A stretch of 64,000 nt of DNA, taken from NCBI RefSeq assembly GCF_000814765.1, contig NZ_JWIC01000005.1, forward strand, positions 124,001 to 188,000, given 5' to 3'. Numbering within the stretch: the first letter of the stretch is position 1; each line of letters opens with the position of its first letter. The position numbers and the translations under genes were made by a program. Below, in pieces: positions 1 through 9,381 of the stretch. The DNA comes from Pseudoalteromonas luteoviolacea (lineage in GTDB: Bacteria > Pseudomonadota > Gammaproteobacteria > Enterobacterales > Alteromonadaceae). Under the pieces are notes generated by a model that had not been told where the DNA came from, did no database searches, and saw nothing but the letters and a program-made list of their open reading frames with translations.

Positions 1-197
1 GGAATGCGTTTTGAAATATCCTCAAGGGATTGGGAAATAAACCTTAAATGGCGGCGCGACGTATGTTCGTCTTTAACCATAATCGGCTCAAAACAATACA
101 AAAGCAGCACTTTTTTACTCGTCTTTGACGCCTCATAGAGCGCAGCATGGTCCTGTAAACGCAAGTCCCTTTTCATCCACACAACACTAATGGCCAT
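1..197 (-). CDS. Photolyase/cryptochrome family protein, N-terminal part (partial)
   Basis: Partial gene running off the left edge; 65 residues are visible. It starts MAISVVWMKRDLRLQDHAAL, the N-terminus of the photolyase alpha/beta antenna domain (VVWxKRDLRLxDHAAL), and continues with an LLLYCFEP strand and an H-x-S-R-R-H-L-R-F helix as in bacterial photolyase/cryptochrome proteins. The ATG (195-197) lies inside the end of the DASH cryptochrome gene upstream, overlapping it by 11 bases, so the two are probably cotranslated. Whether it repairs CPD or (6-4) lesions, or is a photoreceptor, cannot be told because the FAD domain is outside the window. Confidence 0.85.
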   Translation of the reverse strand, partial: MAISVVWMKRDLRLQDHAALYEASKTSKKVLLLYCFEPIMVKDEHTSRRHLRFISQSLEDISKRI

Positions 198-1524
198 GTT
201 TTACACCCATCACTGGCCAATCAACCATATCAACGTCACTGTCAAACTGCTCATCCCCGTTTCCCCATTTCCTTTGAAAAGCACCATCTGGATCATACAT
301 TTGCGCTTGTTTTTCTATGTTGAAATGCCTGCCACCTCTTGGATCGTCGCCAACTCCAGCAATATACTGCCAATTTCCCCAATTAGAAGCGACATCATAA
401 TCAATGAGTTGTTGCTGAAAATAAGCGGCGCCATATCGCCAGTCCACTTGCAACTCGTTCACCAAGCAACTTGCCACAATCTGCCTGCCTCGATTGGACA
501 TGAATCCAGTTTCATTCAACTCTCTCATACATGCATTTACAAGTGGGAATTGAGTTGTACCATTACACCAACGCTTAAATCGCTGTGGATAATATGTTGT
601 TAAAGGTCGAACTCCCCTTTCTCCGGCAAACTTAAATAAACTACTCCCTTTTTGAATTGCTTTGTGGTGGAAAAAGTCCCGCCACATCAATTCAAAACGG
701 ATCCAATACGTAGAGTCATTTACGCCATGTATTCTCTCATACATATCAAGCCGGTTAATGATCTGTCTTGGTGAGATGTTACCTACAGAGAGGTATGGAC
801 TAAATTGCGTGGAGTTATACTTTCCATCTAATGCATTTCGAGTCAGCTTGTATGATGATGCGCTTTGGGTCGAGAAGTATTCTTCTAGATATTTTTGCGC
901 TGCTTTTTCTCCGCCTTCGATGAGATCAGCACAAGTGTGCATTGCGCTAACTAGTTCAAATCTGTACTTGGTAGAGAGAACATCACCGATAGATAAAGGC
1001 AGAGGCAAAGTCTCTGAGAACACCTCTTCAACAGGTGAAGATACCGTGAGTTTGTCTGCCTTTTTTCTGAACTTGGAAAAAGACCCACTCAAGTCTTTTT
1101 CCTCTAATTGCTGTGGGCCAAACATGAGATTATTGTGTTGATGAATAAAACGGACCGTGTCATTGTCAGACTTAACATGTAGTAAGGTGTTTCGCTCATC
1201 GTAACCGGCGCCTTGATGACAACCAACGACCTCAATGCCCATCTGGTCTATCACTTGGTTTAGAACTGTTCTACTTTGTCCCTTTAAAACATATAATTCG
1301 TACCCGAGTTGCTGTAGCTGCTCAGACAAATCAACCAGCGATTGCTGAATAAATGTGAGCCGCTTTTTCCCAAGGTGGACATGGTCAAAGTTAGTTGCCG
1401 AAAATAAAGAATCATCCAACACATAAATGAACATAATGCTGTTAGATGCGTAAAGTGTAGAGTTGAGAGCTAAATTATCTTGAAGCCTCAAATCGTCGGT
1501 AAACCAATAAAGAGCTTTACTCAT
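187..1524 (-). CDS. DASH-family cryptochrome / single-stranded DNA photolyase
   Basis: Flavoprotein of the photolyase/cryptochrome superfamily, 445 aa, within the usual DASH size. The N-terminal Rossmann-like antenna domain starts with ALYWFTDDLRLQDN. The C-terminal FAD-binding helical domain carries the DASH signature blocks FMSNRGRQIVAS, DWRYGAAYFQ, and WQYIAGVGDDPR followed by RHFNIEKQA and a YDPDG loop. DASH proteins bind FAD and usually MTHF and repair cyclobutane dimers, mainly in single-stranded DNA, under blue light. It is followed at once, with an 11-base overlap, by a second photolyase-type gene, making a light-response pair. SD is weak (AGGATAA 11 bases upstream). Confidence 0.93.
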   Translation of the reverse strand: MSKALYWFTDDLRLQDNLALNSTLYASNSIMFIYVLDDSLFSATNFDHVHLGKKRLTFIQQSLVDLSEQLQQLGYELYVLKGQSRTVLNQVIDQMGIEVVGCHQGAGYDERNTLLHVKSDNDTVRFIHQHNNLMFGPQQLEEKDLSGSFSKFRKKADKLTVSSPVEEVFSETLPLPLSIGDVLSTKYRFELVSAMHTCADLIEGGEKAAQKYLEEYFSTQSASSYKLTRNALDGKYNSTQFSPYLSVGNISPRQIINRLDMYERIHGVNDSTYWIRFELMWRDFFHHKAIQKGSSLFKFAGERGVRPLTTYYPQRFKRWCNGTTQFPLVNACMRELNETGFMSNRGRQIVASCLVNELQVDWRYGAAYFQQQLIDYDVASNWGNWQYIAGVGDDPRGGRHFNIEKQAQMYDPDGAFQRKWGNGDEQFDSDVDMVDWPVMGVKHGH

Positions 1525-1650
1525 GACGCTTGTTTTATCCTGCCTTACAAACGGTTACTAATCCCATTTGTACGCATCAAACATCAATCTAGATTTATAA
1601 AAGACAAAACAGAAAAAAGGAAAGGATACTCTTTGGAATGAAAAAAGGTG

Positions 1651-1675
1651 GGTTAGGACACAGCTGGCCCTAACC
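1651..1675 (-). terminator. Possible terminator after pyrF
   Basis: Seven-base-pair inverted repeat (GGTTAGG / CCTAACC) just after the pyrF stop. On the minus strand it is followed by CACC and a run of six T. Stem and T-run are separated by a few bases, so this is only a moderate candidate. Confidence 0.45.
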
Positions 1676-1685
1676 TGTATGCATA

Positions 1686-2390
1686 TTACGCGATACTTGC
1701 GTTAATATCTCTCAATGCTTTTGCTGGGTCTTGTGCTTTAGTAATTGGTCTACCAATCACTAAATAGTCACTACCAGCTTCGATGGCTTTAGCTGGTGTC
1801 ATGATACGTTTTTGATCACCCGCATCGCTACCCGCAGGCCTGATCCCTGGCGTGATCAGCTTAAACTCATTACCAAGTTGCGATTTTAATGTCTCAGCCT
1901 CTTGAGCTGAACACACAACACCGTCTAACCCTGACTCTTTTGCCAACTTTGCCAAGTAAAGTACTTGCTCTTGAGGTGTTTTATCGATGCCCAATTTACT
2001 GAGCTGAGCTTGGTCCATGCTTGTCAAAACCGTTACAGCAATTAGCAAAGGGGCCTTATCACCATATTGGCTTAACGCCTCTTTTGCTTTTGACATCATT
2101 TCTGTGCCGCCGCTTGCGTGTACATTAACCATCCATACTCCCAATTCAGCAGCAGCAGTCACGGCTTTTGCAACCGTGTTTGGAATATCATGGAATTTCA
2201 AGTCAAGGAATACGTCAAATCCAAGATCTACTAGCTTTTTGACAAACTGAGGGCCAAAGTAAGTAAACATTTCTTTACCCACTTTTAAGCGACACTCGTC
2301 TGGTGAAAGCTGAGACACAAATGCTAAAGCCGCACTCTCGTTGTCATAATCCAATGCAATTAGCACTTTTTTTTGTTCAATATTTGACAT
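1686..2390 (-). CDS. pyrF: Orotidine 5'-phosphate decarboxylase
   Basis: Decarboxylates OMP to UMP, the last step of de novo pyrimidine synthesis, in the cytoplasm. 234 aa, the normal bacterial length for this TIM barrel. The signature [11 protein letters not shown] (from residue 63) has the catalytic Asp63-Lys65-Asp68 set; VLTSM, the TPGIRP phosphate loop and the final VIGRPIT strand are present. Start ATG has a good SD (TAAGGT). Last gene of the ihfB-lapA-lapB-pyrF run, the same order as in Escherichia coli. Confidence 0.97.
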   Translation of the reverse strand: MSNIEQKKVLIALDYDNESAALAFVSQLSPDECRLKVGKEMFTYFGPQFVKKLVDLGFDVFLDLKFHDIPNTVAKAVTAAAELGVWMVNVHASGGTEMMSKAKEALSQYGDKAPLLIAVTVLTSMDQAQLSKLGIDKTPQEQVLYLAKLAKESGLDGVVCSAQEAETLKSQLGNEFKLITPGIRPAGSDAGDQKRIMTPAKAIEAGSDYLVIGRPITKAQDPAKALRDINASIA

Positions 2391-2429
2391 AATTACCTTA
2401 ATTTTCTTTTAAAAGAATCACATACAATA

Positions 2430-3566
2430 TTAATATCCATCTAAGCCCCTGCTAGGAACAACAGACTCCCAAGTTTTACACGATGGGCATAACCAGTATA
2501 GTTTATGACTCGTAAAGCCACATTTGTTACATTGATAGTCTGGTTTAGTGGATATATAAGATGTAACTAGATGATCAATCTCTTCTAACACACCTTGAAT
2601 TTTTACATTCTTTGCACTCAATAACTGAAGCAAATAACTGAAACCTCGAATGGAAGGCTCTCGTTTTAAACTATCAGTCAAAAACATGATGGCCTCTGCG
2701 ACATTTCCAGATTCAACTAATCCCTGACAGTGTTTTATTTTTATAGTCACACCCGCATTCGGCAGCAGTTCTTCAACTAATCCATAGAATTCAGTGGTGA
2801 TATTTAGTGCTTCATAACAGGACTGGAGGTCATTGATAACGAGAGGTGCAATTTGAGGAAATTCAGAAGTCAGCTTACGCCAATAATAAATGGCTTTAAC
2901 ATTGTCTTGACGCTCATGAGCATCAAGACCTAATTCATATAAGGGTCTTACAGCTTGATGATTAAGTTTTGTTGCTTTTTCAAAGTACTTATTATCATTT
3001 GATTCAATTGCGACTTCACAGTAAAAATTAGCAATTGCCGCACAACTCGCTTTATCTGCAAAAAGCTCAGAATATGCTTCATACATATTAACGCCTTTTT
3101 GCCAATCTCTAGTTTGTGAATAGAGCTGAATCATCGGCTCTAAAGCTTCATCAAAGCCCGCTTTTACAAGGACAACTAAATTGGACTCTGCTCCATCTAA
3201 CAACCCCGCCATGATGTAATCTTTGGCGAGCTCTAATCGGCAAGACTTTACCTGCTCAATATCGAGATTAGGTTGTTCAATCAGCAATTCATGGATTTTA
3301 ATTGCCCTATCAAGCTCTCCGCGCTTTCTAAACAAGGTTGCAAGGGTAAGGTAATGTTCGACGGAGTCAGCTGACACTTCAAGAAGTTGTATAAGGTGTT
3401 CAAGACCTTGATCTTCCTCTCTATCAAGTAAGAATTTTAGGCCTTTACTGTATTCTGATGTGATTTTTCTATTTTGCTCATGTGCCAAATTTTTAGCACT
3501 GTTCTTACCCATTACATACCCATAGGCAGCGGCAACAGGAAGCAGCAAGAACAAAAGCTCGATCAT
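2430..3566 (-). CDS. lapB: LPS assembly protein B (heat-shock-type TPR protein)
   Basis: Inner-membrane-anchored adaptor that, in E. coli, directs FtsH-dependent turnover of LpxC and so balances LPS against phospholipid synthesis. 378 aa: one N-terminal membrane helix (residues 1-18, IELLFLLLPVAAAYGYVMG), about nine TPR helix pairs (50-330), and a C-terminal rubredoxin-like metal site with two Cys pairs (C-N-K-C and C-P-S-C). Start overlaps the lapA stop in ATGA, so translation is coupled. Length and architecture match the family. Confidence 0.95.
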   Translation of the reverse strand: MIELLFLLLPVAAAYGYVMGKNSAKNLAHEQNRKITSEYSKGLKFLLDREEDQGLEHLIQLLEVSADSVEHYLTLATLFRKRGELDRAIKIHELLIEQPNLDIEQVKSCRLELAKDYIMAGLLDGAESNLVVLVKAGFDEALEPMIQLYSQTRDWQKGVNMYEAYSELFADKASCAAIANFYCEVAIESNDNKYFEKATKLNHQAVRPLYELGLDAHERQDNVKAIYYWRKLTSEFPQIAPLVINDLQSCYEALNITTEFYGLVEELLPNAGVTIKIKHCQGLVESGNVAEAIMFLTDSLKREPSIRGFSYLLQLLSAKNVKIQGVLEEIDHLVTSYISTKPDYQCNKCGFTSHKLYWLCPSCKTWESVVPSRGLDGY

Positions 3567-3847
3567 GGTTTGCTTTGATCTTTATTCAATAATAAGTTGT
3601 TCGTTTTATGTAACTGATGATTTTTTTGCTTTAGCCTGACTATTGAGGCCAAATTAAACAAAACTCCAAGTAATATACCTGAAAACAGACACAAACTGAG
3701 AAGTGTCGCTAACGGCATTTCGGCACTTGCAACGATAAAGTTTACTTCAACAACATTCGGATTTTGTGTGCCTACTACAAACGCCACTAAAAGCAACACC
3801 AAAAGTAGTCCCTTTTTTAAAACTCGAACCAAATTAGGTATCTCCAA
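3563..3847 (-). CDS. lapA: LPS assembly protein A (LapA family)
   Basis: Small inner-membrane protein, 94 aa, with two hydrophobic helices (about residues 12-27 and 44-66) followed by a positively charged coiled-coil tail rich in Lys and Gln. The family motif of an N-x-x-x-V-x-V-N-F segment between the helices is visible (NPNVVEVNF). It works with LapB in envelope homeostasis. It begins directly after the ihfB stop with no gap and ends in a 4-base overlap with lapB, so the three are one transcription unit. Confidence 0.93.
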   Translation of the reverse strand: MEIPNLVRVLKKGLLLVLLLVAFVVGTQNPNVVEVNFIVASAEMPLATLLSLCLFSGILLGVLFNLASIVRLKQKNHQLHKTNNLLLNKDQSKP

Positions 3848-4138
3848 TTACCCTTCGAGACTAGCGTTTACGCGATCTCTTAATTCTTTACCAGGCTTAA
3901 AGTGCGGTACATATTTACCATCTAATTCAACTGTTTCACCAGTTTTAGGGTTACGACCAGTTCTAGGTGAGCGATAGTGCAGAGAGAAACTGCCAAAGCC
4001 ACGGATTTCGATTCTATCAGAGCCAGATAGTGAACCCGCCATTTGTTCTAAAACTTCTTTTACTGCATTTTCTACGTCTTTTACAGGAACATGTGCATGC
4101 TGTTCAGCAAGTTTTTCTATTAATTCAGACTTTGTCAT
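3848..4138 (-). CDS. ihfB: Integration host factor subunit beta
   Basis: Nucleoid-associated DNA-bending protein that pairs with IhfA. 96 aa. HU/IHF fold: helices 1-40, then [10 protein letters not shown] and the DNA-wrapping beta-arm with [11 protein letters not shown], whose Pro is the intercalating residue, and [14 protein letters not shown] at the end. EIRGFGSF is the typical beta signature. Strong SD (AAAGGAAA). It sits between the rpsA terminator and lapA, so it probably has its own promoter plus read-through. Confidence 0.97.
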   Translation of the reverse strand: MTKSELIEKLAEQHAHVPVKDVENAVKEVLEQMAGSLSGSDRIEIRGFGSFSLHYRSPRTGRNPKTGETVELDGKYVPHFKPGKELRDRVNASLEG

Positions 4139-4154
4139 AACGTTTCCTTTAAAT

Positions 4155-4182
4155 AAAAAAAGAAGGGCTAAAGTGCCCTTCT
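4155..4182 (-). terminator. Terminator between rpsA and ihfB
   Basis: On the minus strand an 8-bp stem (AGAAGGGC / GCCCTTCT) with a 6-base loop is followed by a long T-run. It ends rpsA transcription; some read-through into ihfB is likely, given the 15-base gap to the ihfB start. Confidence 0.85.
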
Positions 4183-4198
4183 TGATTAGACTTAAGAA

Positions 4199-5866
4199 TT
4201 AGTCTTTTTGAGCATTTTTGAAAGCAGCTGCCATTGCATTTTCGAATGCTGGCTCTTCTTTCTTAAGCTTCTCTAGAGCTTCTTTCTCTTCAGCTTCGAA
4301 GATAGCTTTAACTGATAGGCTGATCGCACGGTTCTTACGGTCAACACCTACAAATTTAGCTTCTACTTCGTCACCTTCAGAAACAACAGAAGTTGCATCT
4401 TCTACGCGCTCTTGAGCGATGTCAGCTACACGGATGTAACCTTCAACACCTTCAGCAAGCTCAACAGTTGCGCCTTTCGCGTCAACTTCAGTCACTTTAC
4501 CTTTAACAATAGCACCTTTTTTGTTTGCGTCTAGGTAGTTATTGAAAGGATCAGCTTCGATTTGCTTAACGCCTAGTGAGATACGCTCACGCTCTGGGTC
4601 AACCTGAAGTACGATTGCAGTGATCTCGTCGCCTTTCTTGAACTCACGTACCGCTTCTTCACCTGGAGTGTTCCAAGAGATATCAGATAGGTGTACAAGA
4701 CCGTCGATGCCGCCTTCAAGACCGATGAAGATACCGAAGTCAGTGATTGACTTGATCTTACCAGTAACTTGGTCGCCTTTGTTCTGTAGACGAGCAAATT
4801 CCTGCCAAGGGTTAGCTTTACACTGCTTAAGACCTAGAGAAATACGACGACGTTCTTCGTCGATTTCAAGAACCATAACTTCAACAGTATCACCTAGTGA
4901 AACAACTTTTGAAGGGTGGATGTTCTTGTTAGTCCAGTCCATTTCAGAAACGTGTACTAGACCTTCTACGCCTTCTTCGATCTCAACGAAACAACCGTAG
5001 TCTGTAAGGTTAGTTACGCGACCAGTAAGCTTAGCGCCTTCTGGGTAACGACCAGCGATAGCTGCCCAAGGATCTTCGCCAAGTTGCTTAAGACCTAGAG
5101 AAACACGAGTCTTCTCTTTGTCGAACTTAAGTACTTTAACAGCGATTTCGTCACCAACATTTACGATTTCGCTTGGGTGCTTAACGCGCTTCCAAGCCAT
5201 GTCAGTGATGTGAAGTAGACCGTCAACACCACCAAGATCTACGAATGCACCGTAGTCTGTAAGGTTCTTAACGATACCTTTAACTTCTTGACCTTCAACA
5301 AGGTTAGCAAGAAGTTCTTCACGCTCTTGTGAGTTCTCAGATTCGATAACTGCACGACGAGAAACAACAACGTTGTTACGCTTCTGGTCAAGCTTGATTA
5401 CTTTGAACTCAAGCTCTTTACCTTCAAGGTGAGCAGTGTCACGTACAGGACGAACATCAACAAGTGAACCAGGTAGGAAAGCACGGATTGAATCAACTTC
5501 AACTGTGAAACCGCCTTTAACTTTACCGTTGATCATACCGATAACAGTTTCTTGCTCTTCACATGCTTTCTCTAGACGGATCCAAGCTTCGTGACGCTTC
5601 GCTTTCTCACGAGAAAGGATAGTTTCACCGAAACCGTCTTCGATTGCATCTAGTGCTACATCTACTTCGTCGCCAACAGCAACTTCTAGTTCACCAGCAG
5701 CATTTTTGAATTGCTCTGCAGGGATTGCACTTTCAGACTTAAGGCCAGCATCAACAAGAACGATGTTGTTCTCGATTGAGATAACTGTACCTTTAACGAT
5801 AGAGCCTTGCTCTGCTTCAAAACCCTTTAGGCTTTCTTCAAATAACTGCGCAAAATTTTCTGACAT
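4199..5866 (-). CDS. rpsA: 30S ribosomal protein S1
   Basis: RNA-binding ribosomal protein that helps load mRNAs, especially those with weak SD or structured leaders. 555 aa with six S1 OB-fold repeats: repeats 1-2 (about 15-170, ribosome docking) and 3-6 (about 185-535, mRNA binding), each with a VxGxV...[12 protein letters not shown] core such as [12 protein letters not shown] and [13 protein letters not shown]. Length matches the E. coli protein (557 aa). The SD is poor (GAGACG), as is usual for rpsA, whose translation depends on leader structure and is autorepressed by S1. Located between cmk and ihfB as in most gammaproteobacteria. Confidence 0.98.
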   Translation of the reverse strand: MSENFAQLFEESLKGFEAEQGSIVKGTVISIENNIVLVDAGLKSESAIPAEQFKNAAGELEVAVGDEVDVALDAIEDGFGETILSREKAKRHEAWIRLEKACEEQETVIGMINGKVKGGFTVEVDSIRAFLPGSLVDVRPVRDTAHLEGKELEFKVIKLDQKRNNVVVSRRAVIESENSQEREELLANLVEGQEVKGIVKNLTDYGAFVDLGGVDGLLHITDMAWKRVKHPSEIVNVGDEIAVKVLKFDKEKTRVSLGLKQLGEDPWAAIAGRYPEGAKLTGRVTNLTDYGCFVEIEEGVEGLVHVSEMDWTNKNIHPSKVVSLGDTVEVMVLEIDEERRRISLGLKQCKANPWQEFARLQNKGDQVTGKIKSITDFGIFIGLEGGIDGLVHLSDISWNTPGEEAVREFKKGDEITAIVLQVDPERERISLGVKQIEADPFNNYLDANKKGAIVKGKVTEVDAKGATVELAEGVEGYIRVADIAQERVEDATSVVSEGDEVEAKFVGVDRKNRAISLSVKAIFEAEEKEALEKLKKEEPAFENAMAAAFKNAQKD

Positions 5867-5924
5867 ACTAAATACGTCTCATATATAAATGTACCAATAA
5901 GCGACCATGCTGCATGGGGTAGTT

Positions 5925-5951
5925 AAAAAAACACCGGCAGCCCTGCCAGTG
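5925..5951 (-). terminator. Terminator or attenuator after cmk
   Basis: On the minus strand the hairpin CACTGGCAG-GG-CTGCCGGTG is followed by seven T. It lies in the 95-base gap between cmk and rpsA, so rpsA probably has its own promoter in what is left of the gap or inside cmk, or is fed by read-through. Confidence 0.75.
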
Positions 5952-5961
5952 ATATGGTTAA

Positions 5962-6669
5962 TTAGCTCACTTTTGGAAGTTTGCCGGCCAACACTGCTTC
6001 ATCAACAAGCTTAAGGACTTGTTGGTATACTTGGTCAGCATCTAAAGTCGTGGTATCAATATGAATAGCATCGTCAGCTGGCACTAAAGGTGCAACTTTT
6101 CTATTCATATCTCGTTCATCACGAGCTTTGATATCTTCTAAAAGGCCCTGTAGTGTAACATCAAGGCCCTTTTCCTTCAACTCATTAAAGCGTCTCTTTG
6201 CACGCTCTTCAGCACTCGCTGTGAGATAAATTTTGAGCTCTGCTGATGGGAATACAACCGTACCCATATCTCGTCCATCTGCAATAAGGCCATTTTCCGT
6301 TCTAAATGCTCGCTGTCTGCGTAGAAGCGCCTCTCGAACTCGTGGAAGCATCGCTATTTTTGAAGCTGTGGCACCCACCTCTTCATTTCGAATCGTACTC
6401 GTGACATCTTCGCCTTCGAGTACAATTTTAGATTTTTTCGACGCACTATCAATCATAAACTGAACATCGAGGTTAGCCGCTAAAGGTACTAACGCTTCTT
6501 CGTTATCCAGCGCGATTTGATGATGTAACACTGCAATAGACAACACACGATAAATCGCACCACTATCTAATACATCCCAATTTAACTTCTCAGCCAACAA
6601 ACGACACACAGTTCCTTTACCAGATCCGCTTGGGCCGTCTACGGTGATTACGGGCATTGCAGCCTGCAT
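5962..6669 (-). CDS. cmk: Cytidylate kinase
   Basis: Phosphorylates CMP and dCMP with ATP. 235 aa P-loop NMP kinase. Walker [10 protein letters not shown] at residues 13-21, DSGAIYR substrate motif, [11 protein letters not shown], and the lid region with [15 protein letters not shown]. The first ATG (MQAAMP) is preferred over the second Met because AGGAGG stands seven bases before it. Upstream of rpsA, as in E. coli. Confidence 0.96.
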   Translation of the reverse strand: MQAAMPVITVDGPSGSGKGTVCRLLAEKLNWDVLDSGAIYRVLSIAVLHHQIALDNEEALVPLAANLDVQFMIDSASKKSKIVLEGEDVTSTIRNEEVGATASKIAMLPRVREALLRRQRAFRTENGLIADGRDMGTVVFPSAELKIYLTASAEERAKRRFNELKEKGLDVTLQGLLEDIKARDERDMNRKVAPLVPADDAIHIDTTTLDADQVYQQVLKLVDEAVLAGKLPKVS

Positions 6670-6710
6670 TAAAACCTCCTGAAATGCACACCTTATATAA
6701 ATCGGCGCCT

Positions 6711-6716
6711 ATTATA
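6711..6716 (-). promoter_or_regulatory. Possible -10 box for cmk
   Basis: A perfect TATAAT on the minus strand about 42 bases before the cmk start. No convincing -35 element is seen at the right distance, so this is tentative. Confidence 0.3.
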
Positions 6717-6793
6717 CGCAAGTTTAATGAATAGATCCTTATCAACATGTAACTTTTTGTTCTATTGTCAGATTTGTATCTTAATTAGGTATG

Positions 6794-6816
6794 AGAGCGT
6801 GTGAAAAACACGCTCT
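6794..6816. other. Strong hairpin downstream of aroA
   Basis: Perfect 9-bp inverted repeat (AGAGCGTGT / ACACGCTCT, loop of five) starting 12 bases after the aroA stop. The T-run is on the plus-strand side, so on the aroA transcript it is a stem without a U-tract. It may protect the 3' end, or terminate antisense transcription. Confidence 0.5.
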
Positions 6817-6827
6817 TTTTACAGCTT

Positions 6828-8108
6828 TTAGTGCTGTGAAATTGATGCTAACACATCAAAATATGTCGGAAATGTTTTTGCAGTGCAGCCTGGGTCATTA
6901 ATCGTCACTGATTGACCACCCACAGCCACCATAGAAAAGCACATCGCAATTCTATGGTCATTGTATGTGTCAATTTCAGCAAGTTTAAATTCTGTCGGCG
7001 GAACTATTTCGATAAAGTCTTCGCCTTCAACGACATCCGCTCCCACCTTGCGAAGTTCAGTGGCCATGGCATATAAACGATCCGTTTCTTTAACTCGCCA
7101 ATTATAGATATTACGAATTGCTGTTTTTCCTTTCGCAAACAAAGCAACGGTTGCCAGCGTCATTGCCGCATCGGGAATAGCATTAGCGTCAATATCAACA
7201 CCGATCAGATCGCCTTTAGTTACAACCAATTTCTCGTCATACCATTCAACATTGGCACCAACTTGCTCCATAACTTTCGCAAAGCCAATATCGCCCTGTA
7301 CGCTTGCCTTACCCACGCCATTTATTTCTATCTCTCCACCAGCAATTGCCGCAGCAGCCACGAAATAAGACGCGGACGACGCATCCCCTTCAACCATAAT
7401 ACTATTTGGTGACGTGTAACCCTGTTGGCCTTTAACATAAAAAACTTGATAGTTATCATGCTCTACAACCACGCCAAACTGCTTCATAACGCCTAAGGTG
7501 ATGTCAATGTAAGGTTTTGAAACCAGTTCGCCAGATATTTTAATTTCACTATCACCATCAAATAGTGGCGCCGCCATCAGCAGCGCTGTTAAAAATTGAC
7601 TTGAAATACTGCCATCAATCTCAACTGTTCCGCCATTGAGCTTTTTCCCTACAATATCGAGTGGTGGATAATGTACACTTTTTAAGTAAGTGACCTCTGC
7701 ACCCAACACGTCTAATGCATCAACTAGATGACCAATCGGGCGCTCCTCCATTCTAGGCTCACCAGTTAAAGTAAACTTGCCCTCTGTCGCAGCTAACACC
7801 GCTGTTAATGGTCGAAAAGCGGTACCGGCATTGCCCAAGAACAACGGTTGTTCTGGTGATTTAAACTGGCCTCCGTTACCGTGAACTTTAGCAACTGTTT
7901 TATCATCGTTTAGTTCAACTTTTACACCCATTACGTCCAGTGCACCCAGCATATGACGAATGTCGTCACTATCTAACAAGTTGCGCACTTCTGTGACGCC
8001 GTCACACAAGGCTGCGAGCAATAAAATTCGATTAGATAAGCTCTTTGAGCCCGGAAGCGTCACTGAACCGGACACTTTCTTAATTGGCTTTAAAGGTAAC
8101 TGTTCCAT
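6828..8108 (-). CDS. aroA: 3-phosphoshikimate 1-carboxyvinyltransferase (EPSP synthase)
   Basis: Joins shikimate 3-phosphate and PEP in the shikimate pathway. 426 aa, as in E. coli (427). Motifs: [15 protein letters not shown] (N-terminal Lys for PEP), [30 protein letters not shown], and the C-terminal RVKETDRL and [10 protein letters not shown] blocks. This is the class I (glyphosate-sensitive type) pattern, with the NAGTAxRP loop. Start overlaps the serC stop by one base (TGATG), so the two are coupled. Confidence 0.97.
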   Translation of the reverse strand: MEQLPLKPIKKVSGSVTLPGSKSLSNRILLLAALCDGVTEVRNLLDSDDIRHMLGALDVMGVKVELNDDKTVAKVHGNGGQFKSPEQPLFLGNAGTAFRPLTAVLAATEGKFTLTGEPRMEERPIGHLVDALDVLGAEVTYLKSVHYPPLDIVGKKLNGGTVEIDGSISSQFLTALLMAAPLFDGDSEIKISGELVSKPYIDITLGVMKQFGVVVEHDNYQVFYVKGQQGYTSPNSIMVEGDASSASYFVAAAAIAGGEIEINGVGKASVQGDIGFAKVMEQVGANVEWYDEKLVVTKGDLIGVDIDANAIPDAAMTLATVALFAKGKTAIRNIYNWRVKETDRLYAMATELRKVGADVVEGEDFIEIVPPTEFKLAEIDTYNDHRIAMCFSMVAVGGQSVTINDPGCTAKTFPTYFDVLASISQH

Positions 8109-9190
8109 CAGCTATGCTCCGCTGCAAATGTTTTCATGAATTCAATTAACGCTTTGATGCCTTCAATTGGCATTGCATTGTATATGCTTGCTCTCATACC
8201 ACCTACAAAACGATGGCCTTCTAAAGCCATGAGTCCATTTTGTTCTGCCTGTTCTAAAAATTGCTCATTTAACGCATCGTCTTTCAACCAAAAAGGTACG
8301 TTCATCAGTGAACGGCAAGTCGTTGATACTTTATTGTAATAAAAATCAGAGCCATCAATATATTCGTAAAGCAATGCTGCTTTTTCTTGATTGTGTTTTT
8401 CCATTGCTGGCACACCACCAATTGATTCAAGGTACTTAAATACCTCAGCAGCTAAGTACCATGCATACGTAGGCGGTGTGTTGTACATGCTATTTTGCTT
8501 AGCTTCGATTGCATAATCTAAAATTGCTGGTCGCGGTAAGCCTTCTCTCTCTAACAGAGACTTACGAACGATAGCAATGCTCAAGCCTGAAGGACCAATA
8601 TTCTTTTGTGCGCCCGCGTATATTAAGTCAAAATCATCGACATTAATTTCACGAGATAAAATCATCGAAGACATATCTGCGACAATAGGCGCTGTTGGGT
8701 GCTTTGGCACATCAAATATTTCAATGCCGTCAATGGTCTCATTCGGACAATAGTGTATAAATGACGCATTTTCAGGTAATGACCACTCTGATACAGGTAA
8801 AATATCGAATTGGCCATCTTTATCTGTGCGAATATCAACAGATGTTACTTGAGTGAATTTAGCACCTTCTTTCGTTGCACCAACAGACCAAATGCCATTC
8901 TCTACATAAACACCTGGCGCATTATCCAAATGCAAATTCAGCGGCACAGCAGAGAAGTGCCCTCTCCCGCCTCCATGCATGAATAACACTTCAAATTCAT
9001 CAGAGATGTTCATCAGTCTTCTCAAACTGGCTTCACACTCTTCAGCCAATTTTAAAAATGGCTTTGAGCGGTGACTAATCTCCATCACAGAGACGCCTAA
9101 ACCTTGCCAATTGATAAATTCTGCTTGTGCTTTTTCCATAACCGCAGGTGGCAACATTGCAGGGCCTGCACAAAAGTTATAAACAGTCAT
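8108..9190 (-). CDS. serC: Phosphoserine aminotransferase
   Basis: PLP enzyme that converts 3-phosphohydroxypyruvate to phosphoserine; also acts in pyridoxal phosphate synthesis. 360 aa from the start chosen here ([14 protein letters not shown]), which has GAGGAAAAT directly before it and matches family N-termini; the reading frame stays open 66 bases upstream but without support. Visible: [24 protein letters not shown], and the PLP lysine in [12 protein letters not shown]. First gene of the serC-aroA unit. Confidence 0.96.
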   Translation of the reverse strand: MTVYNFCAGPAMLPPAVMEKAQAEFINWQGLGVSVMEISHRSKPFLKLAEECEASLRRLMNISDEFEVLFMHGGGRGHFSAVPLNLHLDNAPGVYVENGIWSVGATKEGAKFTQVTSVDIRTDKDGQFDILPVSEWSLPENASFIHYCPNETIDGIEIFDVPKHPTAPIVADMSSMILSREINVDDFDLIYAGAQKNIGPSGLSIAIVRKSLLEREGLPRPAILDYAIEAKQNSMYNTPPTYAWYLAAEVFKYLESIGGVPAMEKHNQEKAALLYEYIDGSDFYYNKVSTTCRSLMNVPFWLKDDALNEQFLEQAEQNGLMALEGHRFVGGMRASIYNAMPIEGIKALIEFMKTFAAEHS

Positions 9191-9290
9191 ATTTTCCTCA
9201 TTCCAAATAAAACATGCCGCAAAATAAGACCGAGTAATGTTCATACAGCGCGACACGGAAATAAATTTTCAGTCTATGAATTTACATCAA

Positions 9291-9336
9291 ATACGGGGTC
9301 AGATAAAACAAAAATTTGGGACAAATTATTTAATTA
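9291..9336. repeat. Possible REP-like fragment between serC and gyrA
   Basis: A stretch with GGGGTCAGAT near one end and AATTTGGGACAAATTATTT near the other. Such 'ggggtcaga...gggacaaatt' strings are familiar from the flanks of IS200-like REP-associated transposase genes in marine and other gammaproteobacteria. No transposase is present and no second copy was seen here, so it would be a solo remnant. The identification is from memory of sequence style, not from a search. Confidence 0.3.
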
Positions 9337-9353
9337 GATTGAATTTTTTTAAT

Positions 9354-9379
9354 AAAAAAGCGGCCTAAGCCGCTTTTTT
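9354..9379 (-). terminator. gyrA terminator
   Basis: Eleven-base-pair stem AAAAAAGCGGC / GCCGCTTTTTT with loop CTAA, three bases after the gyrA stop. Symmetrical A and T runs make it able to work on both strands. Confidence 0.9.
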
Positions 9380-9381
9380 AA

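Noticed and set aside
1..1524. One photolyase gene broken by a frameshift
   Set aside because: Both reading frames have their own complete photolyase N-terminus, so these are two genes.
9191..9256. Longer serC starting at 9256
   Set aside because: The extra residues are not family-like and the internal ATG has a clear SD (GAGGAAAAT).
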